A DNA stretch of 64,000 nucleotides from Acidobacteriaceae bacterium (GTDB lineage: Bacteria > Acidobacteriota > Terriglobia > Terriglobales > Acidobacteriaceae). The notes beneath the pieces were generated by a model that was not told where the DNA came from, searched no databases, and saw only the letters and a program-made list of their open reading frames with translations. Positions 50,977 to 59,807 of the stretch are shown here, in pieces (the stretch's first letter is position 1; every line of letters begins with the position of its first letter). The stretch lies in NCBI GenBank assembly GCA_025355505.1, contig JANXZM010000059.1, positions 1 through 64,000 of the forward strand, in the 5' to 3' direction. Position numbers and translations under genes: made by a program.

Positions 50977-52422
50977 GTGCGAATAATCCGCCAGCCCATT
51001 ACCAACATTTCAGATGCCGGGAGAGCGGCGAAAAGGCCAGTTATTTTCTTCGGCCTGGCCTTGCTGCTTGCGGTTTCAACCGGCAGTTGGGCGCAGGCGG
51101 CAGGCGACAGGGCATCCGCAACATCGGAATCCAACCTGGACGATCCGGTTGTCACCATGTTCCCGCACTCGCAGACCGCGCGCTGGTGGGTCTCCGGACA
51201 AGACAACATCATCATGCAGTGGCACCCGTCGTTTGACGCGAAGTACAGCGGCCCAAACAGTTTCAAGGCCCATCCCGAACATGCGACTTCGAATATCGGC
51301 ACGCTCTTTACAGGAGTGCAGCTCACCGGCACCACCGAGATTTTCATGCACTTCGAGATGGCGGATGGCGGCGGCATCAGCGACGCATTGGGAATGGCCG
51401 GCTTTACCGATCTCGACGTGGTACGCAATCCCACGCTCGGGCCCGTGCCCTATATTGCCCGCGGAATGATTCGTCAGATTATTCCTTTGAGCGATGAGAC
51501 GGTTGAGGCGGAGCGCGGTCCCTGGTATCTGGCGACGAAGGTCCCAGTGCGGCGGATCGAACTGCGCTTCGGCAAAATGGGGATGAACGACTTCTTCGAC
51601 ACCAACGACGCCGGCACCGACAGCCACCTGCAGTTCATGAACTGGACGGTGGACGACAATGGAGCCTACGACTATGCCGCGGACACTCGTGGATACACGA
51701 TGGCGATGCTCGCCGAGTACCACGATCGCAACTGGGCCTTGCGTTTCGCCGAGGGCCTGATGCCGAAGATCGCCAACGGCATTGACCTGCAGTGGAACCT
51801 GCGCAAAGCGCGGGAAGAAAACTTTGAACTGGAACTGCATCCCAGCATCGCCGGGAAACGGAATACCACACTCCGCCTGCTGACTTTCGTTAACCACGCC
51901 AACATGGGCGTGTACCGGGACGCCGTCGCCAATTACCTGGCGGGTAAGACAACGCGTCCCGTCATTACCGATCACCCCGAGCGCACCACGATCAAGTATG
52001 GATTCGACGTGAATGCGATGCAGCAGGTCGGTAGGAATGCCCGCATCTTCTCTCGCTTTGGATGGAACGAAGGCCAGCACGAATCGTTTGCTTACACGGA
52101 AGTGGACCAGACCCTGCAAGTGGGAGGCGATCTTGCTGGGGAGCGCTGGAAGCGCAGGCTCGACAAAATCGGCGTGGCGGTGGTGACCAACGCTATCAAG
52201 AAAGATCACCAGAATTATCTGCGGCTGGGCGGGCTGGGCTTTCTGCTGGGCGATGGCGGACTTGATTACGGGCGCGAAAATATCTTCGAGACTTACTACA
52301 ACATGCATGTCTGGCGGGGCATCTACACCGCTTTCGACTTGCAGCACGTAAACAATCCTGGCTACAACCGCGACCGGGGGCCGGTGCTGGTGCCGAGCCT
52401 GCGCTTACACTTGGATTTTTGA
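50977..52422 (+). CDS. OprB-like carbohydrate porin
   Basis: A 481-residue outer-membrane beta-barrel of the OprB group. The leader KRPVIFFGLALLLAVSTGSWAQ ends near residue 40, later than usual because the GTG at 50977 gives an N-terminal extension; a start inside could be the real one. The body has many alternating amphipathic strands (WYLATKVPVRRIELRFGKM, FELELHPSIAGKRNTTLRL) and ends with the typical GIYTAFDLQHVNNPGYNRDRGPVLVPSLRLHLDF. Such porins favour sugar diffusion. The neighbours give no substrate. Confidence 0.85.
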   Translation: MRIIRQPITNISDAGRAAKRPVIFFGLALLLAVSTGSWAQAAGDRASATSESNLDDPVVTMFPHSQTARWWVSGQDNIIMQWHPSFDAKYSGPNSFKAHPEHATSNIGTLFTGVQLTGTTEIFMHFEMADGGGISDALGMAGFTDLDVVRNPTLGPVPYIARGMIRQIIPLSDETVEAERGPWYLATKVPVRRIELRFGKMGMNDFFDTNDAGTDSHLQFMNWTVDDNGAYDYAADTRGYTMAMLAEYHDRNWALRFAEGLMPKIANGIDLQWNLRKAREENFELELHPSIAGKRNTTLRLLTFVNHANMGVYRDAVANYLAGKTTRPVITDHPERTTIKYGFDVNAMQQVGRNARIFSRFGWNEGQHESFAYTEVDQTLQVGGDLAGERWKRRLDKIGVAVVTNAIKKDHQNYLRLGGLGFLLGDGGLDYGRENIFETYYNMHVWRGIYTAFDLQHVNNPGYNRDRGPVLVPSLRLHLDF

Positions 52423-52476
52423 AGACAGTTGTGAGCGAAATGCAAAAGCCTCCCCCCGGAAACGCCTGAAAGTCAG

Positions 52477-52557
52477 TTAGAACGCCCACTTGAGCGAGAA
52501 CTGCATCACACGCGGCCCGTTTAGGGCGTTGATGGTCTGAAGTGTCCAAAAACCTGG
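52477..52557 (-). pseudogene. C-terminal remnant of a TonB-dependent receptor
   Basis: Minus-strand frame PGFWTLQTINALNGPRVMQFSLKWAF then TAA; fragment GPRVMQFSLKWAF matches the final strands of acidobacterial TonB-dependent (Oar-like) receptors, which end in an aromatic residue. A TAA stops the frame just upstream (52570 side) and no more receptor sequence is seen. It lies between the porin and isoaspartyl peptidase genes. Confidence 0.55.
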
Positions 52558-52567
52558 GAGTTACACT

Positions 52568-53485
52568 TCAACCGTTTCGCGTAATTCCAGCTTCTTGTTT
52601 TTGTACAGTGTGGAGCGCCCACGCCATGCGCGGGGTGTTGTGGGCAATTCCAAAGCGGCCCTGAGCATCCAGCAGAATGATTCCACCGTGGCCGTTGAGG
52701 CGTTGCTTCAGATAGTTCATCGCTTCCTGCGCGACCCACTCGGGCCGGCTGCCGGATTCGACGCGATCCGCCGCCCACTTCGCCAGCACCAATTTCATAA
52801 TGGGCTCTCCCCATCCGGTAGTGGACGAGGCCGCGCTGAGATTGTCGGCGTAGCAGCCGCAGCCGATGAGCGAGGAGTCGCCGAGTCGGCCGGGCGCTTT
52901 GTTGAGCGTGCCGCCGGTTGAGGTCGAGGCGGCGATATTGCCATCGCGATCAAGCGCGACAGCGCCGACGGTGTCGTGCGAAATGGTGGGCGCGAACAGA
53001 TCATTGCCGTGGGATGAGTCCTGCGCCTGGTATTCGCGCAAGCGCTCGACCTCTCTGGGAATGACAAGGTCTTCGTTGCGGCATAGAGTGATGCCGTGCT
53101 CGGCGGCAAAGCGCTCGGCGCCTTCCGCCACAAAATAGACGTGCGGACTGCCGCTAAGAATTTTTCGGGCGGCGCGAACCGGGTTGCGCAGACGCTCCAC
53201 GCAACCGACGCCGCCGCCGCGCAGGGTTGCGCCGTCCATGATGAAAGCGTCGAGCTGCACCTTGCCATCGCGATTCAGAAAACTGCCGCGGCCGGCATCG
53301 AAAGTTTCGTCGTCTTCGAGAACGACCACCGCTTCTTCGACCGCGTCCAGTGCAGAGCCACCGCGCTCCAGCGCGCGCCACCCAGCGGCGGCGGCATTGC
53401 GCACACCGTTCAGATGCGCCTCCACCATCTCGTCGGGAATGGCCCAGGCGCCGCCGTGAACGACCAGAACAGGATTTGTTGGCAC
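52568..53485 (-). CDS. isoaspartyl peptidase/L-asparaginase (N-terminal nucleophile, type 2)
   Basis: An Ntn hydrolase of 305 residues, self-cleaving before Thr172 in SHDTVGAVALDRDGNIAASTSTGG. Other family parts are VVHGGAWAIPDEM, RGGSALDAVEEAVVVLEDDETFDAGRGSFLNRDGKVQLDAFIMDG and RLGDSSLIGCGCYAD. It hydrolyses asparagine and beta-aspartyl dipeptides. The N-terminus is a good match. The end is slightly extended (VQKQEAGITRNG) relative to homologues and reaches almost to the receptor remnant, so its last residues may be an altered tail. Confidence 0.93.
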   Translation of the reverse strand: MPTNPVLVVHGGAWAIPDEMVEAHLNGVRNAAAAGWRALERGGSALDAVEEAVVVLEDDETFDAGRGSFLNRDGKVQLDAFIMDGATLRGGGVGCVERLRNPVRAARKILSGSPHVYFVAEGAERFAAEHGITLCRNEDLVIPREVERLREYQAQDSSHGNDLFAPTISHDTVGAVALDRDGNIAASTSTGGTLNKAPGRLGDSSLIGCGCYADNLSAASSTTGWGEPIMKLVLAKWAADRVESGSRPEWVAQEAMNYLKQRLNGHGGIILLDAQGRFGIAHNTPRMAWALHTVQKQEAGITRNG

Positions 53486-53518
53486 TTTCAGTCCTTACGG
53501 GAAGTTGCGGGGGATAGT

Positions 53519-53820
53519 TTAGCAGGCGGCGCGGAAAGCTGACTTCCTGATGTGAGGTTCGTAGAAGTGAGGGGTCGTATCAGGGCATGGCTTTAGCTGT
53601 TCAGTCTCATGACATCCTTTACACAACGTTATCAGGACATCCTTTACACTCGGCCCGAGCGAAGCAAGGGCAAGAAGGTAAAGGCAGCCCCAGCTTGGCA
53701 GAGGGCAGATGCCGTGGAAGTGGTCTGGCATAACGACAAATTCGTGGAGCAGGTACTTGCCCTGCTCCCGATAGTGATAAAACACTTCAATCAACAGCCC
53801 CGCCGCTCGATCGGATGGCG
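53519..53820 (-). pseudogene. remnant of a REP-associated (Y1) tyrosine transposase
   Basis: The minus-strand segment 53714-53803 encodes AGLLIEVFYHYREQGKYLLH then EFVVMPDHFH. This is the HUH-like metal motif (HxH) region of RAYT/Y1 transposases. Sequence beyond the motif (GICPLPSWGC...) does not continue the family, and neither the catalytic tyrosine region nor the N-terminus is intact. A plus-strand reading frame crosses the area but looks noncoding. A REP-like motif lies 150 bp away (53962-54007). Confidence 0.6.
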
Positions 53821-53961
53821 GAAGGCTGCGCTTTCCCCAAATCGAAGAAGTTATGAAGAAGGTATGCTCACTGGCGAGGACCTGCGAGCGATCAGCATTG
53901 CGGATAGGTATCGAGATCCAGTCCCAGCGCCTAAAGGAGCGCCCGCTTTGTGTACGTTTAC

Positions 53962-54007
53962 AGCATCGCTAAAGCGATGCTCCGATACGAATCTCACACT
54001 GTTTTGC
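53962..54007. repeat. REP-like motif near the transposase remnant
   Basis: AGCATCGCT-AA-AGCGATGCT forms a perfect 9-bp hairpin, followed by CCGATACGAA, and TGTTTTGC. The ATGCTC(C/T)GATACGAA and TGTTTTGC parts recur at 60232-60258. RAYTs are known to recognise such REP hairpins. Confidence 0.6.
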
Positions 54008-54082
54008 CTGAGGCAGCGATGTTTGAACATATCGGATGTGAGGATTGCTTAGCAGGCCGGAATTTCCTGTCTGTCCAGGTTT

Positions 54083-54724
54083 TTAGGCGGGCCTGGCGGG
54101 AGCGTCCATTTCCGTCGTCCGCTGCCAGGTGTAGATGACGCGGTGGATTACCGTGATGGTGGAAAGCACGGCGATCACCCAGAGCGCCGGGGCCATGACG
54201 TTGAACAGCGCGCCGATAATGAGCAGCACCAGACGCTCGGGACGTTCCATGAAGCCGACGCGGCAGGTGCCGATGAGCGACTCGGCGCGGGCGCGGGCGT
54301 AACTCACCATGATCGCGCTGATCATGGCCAGCGCGGCCAGCACTACGTAGAAGAATCGGTTGCCACGACCGTAAAAAACCAGCAATCCCAAGAACAGCGA
54401 CGCATCGCTGTAGCGGTCAACGATGGAATCAAAAAACCCTCCAAAGCGGGTGACTTGGTTCGAGGCGCGGGCAACGCGGCCATCGACCAAGTCGAAGAAT
54501 CCCGATCCGATGATGACGAGGCCGGCGTAAAAAAACATGCGGCGTTGGTTGTCACCGTTGGCGTATCCAAACAAAAACGCGGCGTAAGTGTTAACCACCA
54601 GCCCCATCAGGGTCAGCACGTTCGGATTGATGCGAGAGAGAGCGAGCAGGCCGACGATGGCGTCGAGCAGAACGCCGCAGGCCCGTCCGAATCCGCTGGT
54701 CCAACTCAGGTAACGCCCCTTCAT
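54083..54724 (-). CDS. CDP-alcohol phosphatidyltransferase family protein
   Basis: A 213-residue integral-membrane phospholipid-synthesis enzyme. The family motif D-x2-D-G-x2-A-R-x8-G-x3-D-x3-D is exact: Asp78, Asp81, Arg86, Gly95, Asp99 and Asp103 in DLVDGRVARASNQVTRFGG plus FFDSIVD. Around it lie about six hydrophobic segments (for instance NPNVLTLMGLVVNTYAAFLFGYA and VVLAALAMISAIMVSYARARAES). It could be PgsA-like or a phosphatidylinositol-phosphate synthase type; the acceptor alcohol cannot be assigned. It lies 40 bp downstream of greA on the same strand. Confidence 0.88.
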   Translation of the reverse strand: MKGRYLSWTSGFGRACGVLLDAIVGLLALSRINPNVLTLMGLVVNTYAAFLFGYANGDNQRRMFFYAGLVIIGSGFFDLVDGRVARASNQVTRFGGFFDSIVDRYSDASLFLGLLVFYGRGNRFFYVVLAALAMISAIMVSYARARAESLIGTCRVGFMERPERLVLLIIGALFNVMAPALWVIAVLSTITVIHRVIYTWQRTTEMDAPARPA

Positions 54725-54764
54725 GCAATACCCCTCGCAATCGTGCCGCTGACAACGTTGCGGC

Positions 54765-55286
54765 TCATTCCGATTTCCGTTCCGGTTCCGTTCCCAGCTT
54801 GGCTTCAGCGAGATCGTGCATGGTGGAGAGCTTCAGCACTTCCATTTCGCGGCTTCCGCCGGGGGTGACGACCGTGGCGGTGTCGCCAACTTTTTTGTTC
54901 AGCAGGGCGCGCCCGATCGGCGAGGTGGTTGAGATTTTGCCGGCGGCCACGTCGGACTCTTCGCTGGCCACCAAGTGGTATTCCATTTCTTCATTCTTGG
55001 TACCGTCGAAAATCGTTACGGTCGAGCCGAGACCAACTTTATCCTTGGGGATATTGTTCATGTTGACCAGGGACAGGTCGGCAAGACGCTGACCGAGTTG
55101 ACGCACGCGCGCCTTCAAATACTCCTGGCGCTGCTTGGCCGTATGATACTCGGCGTTCTCGCTGAGGTCGCCCAAGGCAGCGGCCTTCTTGAGCTCTCTG
55201 GGAATATCGAACGCCAGCTCGTGCTCGAGCGTGTTGAGTTCATCCCGAAGCTTCTTCTTAATCTGTTCCGTCATCGCTTTGGGCAT
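54765..55286 (-). CDS. greA: transcription elongation factor GreA
   Basis: Reactivates backtracked RNA polymerase by stimulating transcript cleavage. The 173-residue protein has an N-terminal coiled coil, LRDELNTLEHELAFDIPRELKKAAALGDLSENAEYHTAKQRQEYLKARVRQL, holding the acidic tip (GDLSENAEYH). The C-terminal FKBP-like domain includes LGSTVTIFDGTKNEEMEYHLV, ISTTSPIGRALLNKKVGDTATVVTPGG and EVLKL. The start MPKAMTEQIKKKL leaves a normal N-terminus. The minus-strand position next to the CDP-alcohol enzyme suggests co-transcription. Confidence 0.95.
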   Translation of the reverse strand: MPKAMTEQIKKKLRDELNTLEHELAFDIPRELKKAAALGDLSENAEYHTAKQRQEYLKARVRQLGQRLADLSLVNMNNIPKDKVGLGSTVTIFDGTKNEEMEYHLVASEESDVAAGKISTTSPIGRALLNKKVGDTATVVTPGGSREMEVLKLSTMHDLAEAKLGTEPERKSE

Positions 55287-55501
55287 TATAACCCTCGGCC
55301 ATTGGGAAGGGGCATTGCGGTTCGGATTGATAAACGTCCCATTTCAACCTACTAGCCCGGAATGACTTAGCCTGGATTTAGCGGAAGTTGTAATAGGTAT
55401 TATGGCCGCGCTGGTTGCCCCGCACCGCTTCTCGATTGCCTTAGGAGCGGCGCTCGACTAGACTGAGTGAAGCTGGACGCACCCTCGGGCGAGGGCCCCC
55501 C

Positions 55502-56035
55502 ATGAGCGGAAACGTCGTTTTCCACATCGGCGATAAGGTGGTTTACCCCAACCACGGCGTCGGAGTTATTGAACAAATCAGCAGCCGGAACATGGGAACC
55601 ACGGTGGAGAAGTTCTACCTGTTGAAAATTGCGGCCAGCAGTTTGAAAGTGATGGTGCCGTTCGCCAACGTCGACAGCGTCGGGATGCGTCCCGTGGTAC
55701 GCAACGGCGAAGTGGAGAAGATCGTGGACTACCTCTCCACCGGCGAGTGCGTTAACGCGGCCGACTGGAAAGACCGGTATAAAGAGAATTCCGATCGCAT
55801 GCGCACCGGGTCGCTCTTGGACGTGGCTGCGGTGCTGAAAAGCCTGCTGATCCTCGGACAGGGTAAGTCGCTCTCCTTCCGCGAGAAAAAGATGCTGGAG
55901 CGCGCACGCTATTTACTGGTCAGCGAAATCGCCGTCTCGCGCAACTGCGAAGAGAGTCTGATTGAGCAGGCGCTCACCAAGGCTCTGACAAAGTGTAATC
56001 TGCGCTTCCCGGAAATTTCCGAACTCGCCTCGTAG
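55502..56035 (+). CDS. CarD family transcriptional regulator
   Basis: A 177-residue RNA polymerase-binding regulator. Residues 5-68 form the CarD/CdnL-RID domain: HIGDKVVYPNHGVGVIEQISSRNMGT and FYLLKIAASSLKVMVPFANVDSVGMRPVV. The rest (EKIVDYLSTGECVNAADWKDRYKENSDRM...SLLDVAAVLKSLLILGQGKSLSFREKKMLERARYLLVSEIA) is the helical domain that contacts promoter DNA in CarD/CdnL. Such proteins stabilise open complexes at rRNA and other promoters. The stop is followed by a family B repeat. Confidence 0.94.
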   Translation: MSGNVVFHIGDKVVYPNHGVGVIEQISSRNMGTTVEKFYLLKIAASSLKVMVPFANVDSVGMRPVVRNGEVEKIVDYLSTGECVNAADWKDRYKENSDRMRTGSLLDVAAVLKSLLILGQGKSLSFREKKMLERARYLLVSEIAVSRNCEESLIEQALTKALTKCNLRFPEISELAS

Positions 56036-56098
56036 CTCCGCTCGCGCTCAGCGAGATCCCTAAGTGAAACTCCTTTACCGCGCGCGGCTGCTTTCCTG

Positions 56099-56162
56099 TA
56101 GAAACGCGGCTTGCCACGTCTCCCGCCGCCTCCAAATCAGACGGGGCAAGCCCCGTCTCTAC
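56099..56162. repeat. palindromic intergenic repeat, family B
   Basis: GTAGAAACGCGGCTTGCCAC at the left and AGACGGGGCAAGCCCCGTCT then CTAC at the right, in the gap between the convergent carD and ruvX genes. Confidence 0.85.
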
Positions 56163-56187
56163 ACCAACCTATTTGAGCCACAGGCTC

Positions 56188-56631
56188 TCAGCGAGCGGCG
56201 CGGGCTTCCATCCAGGATTGAAGAATCAAGATGGCGGCTATCCGGTCGACCGCTTGGCCCCGCTTTTTGATGGAAAGATCGGTTTCCCGCAGTAGGCGGT
56301 TGGCCTCGGTCGAGGTCCAACGCTCATCCCAGAGATGGACGGTCAAGCCGAAGTGAGCGTGCAGATCGTCGGCGAAACGGCGCATCTTTTCCGATTGAAT
56401 TCCTTCCGCCCCGCTTAAGCGCAGTGGCAGGCCCACCACAATCTCCCGGACTTCGTATTTCGCCAGCACTTGTCCCAAGGCCTCCAGATCGCGACGTTTG
56501 TTTTGACGCTGGATCGTGTCCAACCCCTGAGCGGTGATGCCCAGCGGATCCGAGACGGCAACTCCGATTCTTTTCGAGCCGACATCGAGGGCCATGATGC
56601 GGCTGTGGCCAGGCGTCCCAGGTGCGTGCAT
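56188..56631 (-). CDS. ruvX: YqgF/RuvX family putative Holliday junction resolvase
   Basis: A 147-residue RNase H-fold nuclease of the YqgF family, also implicated in 16S rRNA 5'-end processing. Catalytic residues are Asp16 in MALDVGSKRIGVAVSDPLG, Glu103 in LWDERWTSTEA and Asp129 in AVDRIAAILIL. IVVGLPLRLSGAEGIQSEKMRRFADDL is the characteristic middle. The ATG at 56631 adds 12 residues before the family start; an in-frame ATG at 56595 (MALDVGS) is equally possible. Confidence 0.93.
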   Translation of the reverse strand: MHAPGTPGHSRIMALDVGSKRIGVAVSDPLGITAQGLDTIQRQNKRRDLEALGQVLAKYEVREIVVGLPLRLSGAEGIQSEKMRRFADDLHAHFGLTVHLWDERWTSTEANRLLRETDLSIKKRGQAVDRIAAILILQSWMEARAAR

Positions 56632-56826
56632 CGCTCAATTGTAGATTGCAGCGGCAAAAAACTTGCTTCCAGGATTCTGTCCGTCACTAAATACCGCGAG
56701 GATTGAGGGTTTCCTTCGTGGCCTTCGTGGTTAATCGAGACCGTAGCGCGATTCCAGTGGTGCAATTCTGCAAGGTAAGGCAGAATTGTTGGCCAGTCGG
56801 GCGCGGGGGGTTAGCAACCACACAGT

Positions 56827-57870
56827 ATGGAAACCACGGAAACACGAATTGGGCATCACTGGTCGCTGACGCTGCTGGGTATGGCCCTGGTCATTATGTT
56901 CGCGTATTACGGCGAATCGGTGCTGGCGGTGCTGTTCTTTGCCATTCTGCTGAGCTTTATGCTCTCTCCGGTGGTGCAGGCACTTGAGTATTTGCACCTT
57001 CCGAGAGCCCTGGCGGCGCTGATCAGCGTCGTCATGCTGCTGGCGCTGCTCTACGGCGTCACCGTTGCGTCCTATAACCAAGCCATCATTTTCGCCGACA
57101 ACGTTCCCAAGTATTCGCAGAAGATCCGCTCCATGCTGCAACCCTTCCAGAAGGACGCGGAACGGCTAGCCAAGACGGGCGAGGCGGTCGGTGAGCCGGA
57201 GCCCTCTAACGTTGTGCAGGTGCGGCAGGTGCAGAGCTGGTCCGAGGTGCTCACGCACGGAGCCGGCACTTTGACCGACATTGTTCTCGCGGCGTCGTTC
57301 ATCCCCTTCCTGGCCTACTTTCTGCTGACCTGGCAGAGCCACGCGCGTTCGGCCACCGTGATGCTTTTTCCTTTGCATCACCGGAACACGGCATTCGTAA
57401 CGCTGGGTCTGATCGGGAAAATGTTGCAGAGTTTTATTGTGGGGAACCTGCTGATCGGACTGCTGATTTCAGGCGTGAGCGTAGCGCTTTTCGGGCTGCT
57501 GCACGTTCCCTTCTTCTACTTCGTAGGCTTTCTAAGCGGCTTCCTAAGCCTGGTTCCCTACCTCGGAATCGTGCTGGCAATGGTTCCGCCCATCCTGGTC
57601 GGCCTGGGACAACTCGAACCCGGAGACTTGGTGGTGGTCGTGTTTTGCGTGGTCGGTCTCCATCTTTTTGCGCTCAATGTTCTCTATCCAAAGCTGCTCG
57701 GGAGCCGCCTGAAAATCAATCCCCTGGCAGTGACGATCGCGCTGCTGTTTTGGGGAGCGGTCTGGGGCGCCATCGGACTGGTGCTCGCCATTCCGATCAC
57801 GGGTGCGATCAAAATTGTGTTCGACCACGTCGAGTCGATGAAGCCGTACGCGGATTGGCTGGGGGAGTAG
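56827..57870 (+). CDS. AI-2E family transporter (UPF0118)
   Basis: A 347-residue inner-membrane protein with about eight hydrophobic segments. The N-terminal pair (SLTLLGMALVIMFAYYGESVLAVLFFAILLSFMLSPVVQAL) and the C-terminal block (FFYFVGFLSGFLSLVPYLGIVLAMVPPILVGL, VFCVVGLHLFALNVLYPKLLGSRLKINPLAVTIALLFWGAVWGAIGLVLAIPI) follow the UPF0118 pattern. Family members export AI-2 or exchange ions; the transported species is unknown here. It stands between ruvX and the HNH-like gene. Confidence 0.88.
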   Translation: METTETRIGHHWSLTLLGMALVIMFAYYGESVLAVLFFAILLSFMLSPVVQALEYLHLPRALAALISVVMLLALLYGVTVASYNQAIIFADNVPKYSQKIRSMLQPFQKDAERLAKTGEAVGEPEPSNVVQVRQVQSWSEVLTHGAGTLTDIVLAASFIPFLAYFLLTWQSHARSATVMLFPLHHRNTAFVTLGLIGKMLQSFIVGNLLIGLLISGVSVALFGLLHVPFFYFVGFLSGFLSLVPYLGIVLAMVPPILVGLGQLEPGDLVVVVFCVVGLHLFALNVLYPKLLGSRLKINPLAVTIALLFWGAVWGAIGLVLAIPITGAIKIVFDHVESMKPYADWLGE

Positions 57871-57950
57871 AAACCATTTCACCGCCGAGACGCAGAGAAC
57901 GCCGAGAGAAAGCTTGCTCGATCGCCTGAGAATGAGTAACCATATTTAGC

Positions 57951-58732
57951 ATGGACCCTCGCAGATGGCTGCCCTCGCTGCCGCTCTTCGGATCGCTCGC
58001 CTGCGTGTACTGCGGGGGGCCCGCCGATACTAGCGACCACACTCCCCCACGGTGTCTGTTACCTAAATCATTGCCTGGACACGTGCAGGCCATGACAGTC
58101 CCGGCGTGTTCTCAATGCAACGGAAAATTTTCACAGGACGAGATGCGGACAGCCGCCGTGCTTTGCACCGTGTCTTTTAGCAAAGCGGACCAAGTCGCCG
58201 TTGCCCCCGGCGGCTGGGTTCATTCGAAAATGCAGAAGGACTCTGCGCTTCGGGATTTTGTTGGCAAGCGCCTAGGTGCCGACGGTGTGTTCCGCCCGGA
58301 TGCCCCAGTCTTCGAGACCATATCGCGAGTCATGACGAAGACCGCCGCGGGATTGCTTTTTCACGGGTTCGGTCGCATAGTGCCTCTGCGCAAGATGACG
58401 TTCATTGGGGTTGAGCACGCTAGAAATGTACAACCTTCAGCGTTTGCAGAAACCTACCGTCGGGACGATGCCGCATGGGCTGAAGTGACTCCTTCAGGGC
58501 GGGAATTGGAACGTCAGGTCGTCGCCCTGTTCGGTGGCGACAGCCGCCGGGCATGCCGAAATGGCACGAATATGTGCCAGAATTTTTCGAGTATATGTTT
58601 CTTCACCGGTCGAATAACACGCTCTTGACCGCGATGAAGCTCCACGATGCCCTTACGTTGCTGTTGGAATGCCCTTGGCCTTCGAGAGCAGGGCCTCGGA
58701 GGAAGGGCCGTCCGCCGAGAAGGGACATATAA
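57951..58732 (+). pseudogene. HNH-endonuclease-like protein, frameshifted near its 3' end
   Basis: The N-terminal 70 residues contain CVYCGGPADTSDHTPPRC and VPACSQCNGKFSQDE, a C-x2-C, Asp-His, C-x2-C-Asn pattern typical of HNH-type zinc/metal sites. The first frame runs 225 residues to 58628, but from about 58550 it turns implausible (RRACRNGTNMCQ). The frame shifted by one base at 58553 encodes MPKWHEYVPEFFEYMFLHRS, then NNTLLTAMKLHDALTLLLEC, and runs to a stop at 58732. So one base appears lost or gained. I see no slippery heptamer. Function is unknown; the protein may still be made in truncated form. Confidence 0.6.
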
Positions 58733-58814
58733 GATAGTTATCTAAATTCAAGTTCTTCCGGCCCTGTACTCCAGCCACTTTGTCCCAATCCAAAAAGCCC
58801 TCTACACTGGAACC

Positions 58815-59807
58815 TTGCGCGCTCTGATCACACTGCTTTTGGTTGTCGTTCTCGCCGTCGGCGGCTGGGTAGCTTGGCAGGTCTATACCCCAGTCATGCC
58901 GCCCGCCAGTACTTCTCTGCTGCTGCATTCCGGGCATTCCACGCGGAGGATTGCGGCGGAGTTGAAAAAGGCGGGGGTGATCCGCAGCGAACTTGCTTTC
59001 CGGCTCTGGCACGCGTTGCGCCCCAAGCCATCGCTGAAGGCGGGCGAGTATCTTTTCGAACGCGAGGCAACTCTTCCGCAGGTTTACGAGCGCATCGCGC
59101 GCGGCGACATCTATTTCCACGTGGTCACCATTCCCGAGGGCTACACCATGTTCGACATCGCCGAGGCAATGGAAGACGCGGGGCTGGGATCGGCCGCCGA
59201 TTTCGTGCATATTGCCGAGACCCAGACGCATCTGATCTCGGATCTTGCCCCGGAGGCCAAGTCGCTCGAGGGGTATCTCTTCCCCAATACCTACCAGTTC
59301 ACGCGCACCCAAAGCCTGGAGGAAATGGCAGCGACGATGGTGCATCAGTTCCGGCAGGTGGCGCAACAGATCGGGCTGAATTCCGGGTCGAACTTGGATG
59401 TCGCCAGGGTCGTGACCATGGCGTCCATCGTTGAAAAAGAGACTGCGGCTCCCGAGGAACGACCGCGCGTGGCCAGCGTCTACTACAACCGTCTGACGCA
59501 GAGAATGGCGCTCGACGCCGATCCCAGCGTGATATACGCCGAACAGCTGAAGGGCACCTATCAGGGAAGCCTCCATCACGCCGACCTGGCCGTAACCTCG
59601 CCCTATAACACGTATCGTTTTCCCGGACTGCCACCGGGCCCCATCGCAAATCCGGGGAAAGGCGCGCTAGAGGCAGCCATGCACCCGGACAGCTCTAAAT
59701 TCCTCTACTTCGTCAGCGACGGCAACGGACACCACCGCTTCGCCCGCAGCCTCCAAGAGCACAACAAGAACGTAACTGCCTATCGCCATACACTCGGCCT
59801 GCGGTAA
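58815..59807 (+). CDS. mltG: endolytic transglycosylase MltG
   Basis: Cleaves nascent peptidoglycan strands and sets their length, at the inner membrane. In 330 residues there is an N-terminal membrane helix (LITLLLVVVLAVGGWVAWQVY), a LysM-like subdomain (LLLHSGHSTRRIAAELKKAGVI), and the YceG domain with IPEGYTMFDIAEAM, LEGYLFPNTYQF, VVTMASIVEKET (catalytic Glu207) and SPYNTYRFPGLPPGPIANPG. The first codon is TTG at 58815, with GGAA six bases upstream. A second copy of the dispersed element lies downstream. Confidence 0.94.
   Translation: MRALITLLLVVVLAVGGWVAWQVYTPVMPPASTSLLLHSGHSTRRIAAELKKAGVIRSELAFRLWHALRPKPSLKAGEYLFEREATLPQVYERIARGDIYFHVVTIPEGYTMFDIAEAMEDAGLGSAADFVHIAETQTHLISDLAPEAKSLEGYLFPNTYQFTRTQSLEEMAATMVHQFRQVAQQIGLNSGSNLDVARVVTMASIVEKETAAPEERPRVASVYYNRLTQRMALDADPSVIYAEQLKGTYQGSLHHADLAVTSPYNTYRFPGLPPGPIANPGKGALEAAMHPDSSKFLYFVSDGNGHHRFARSLQEHNKNVTAYRHTLGLR

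Larger units (their letters stand above)
53486..54082. other. 597-bp region without an intact gene
   Basis: Holds the transposase remnant and the REP-like motif described separately. The remainder (53821-53961 and 54008-54082) shows no gene that I can support. Confidence 0.6.

Noticed and set aside
53609-54052. Plus-strand frame of 147 codons
   Set aside because: It overlaps the transposase remnant and the REP-like hairpin, and its translation (MTSFTQRYQDILYTRPERSK...) has no coherent composition or motif.
58540-58570. Programmed ribosomal frameshift in the HNH-like gene
   Set aside because: No slippery heptamer or downstream pseudoknot is apparent; a simple indel is more likely.
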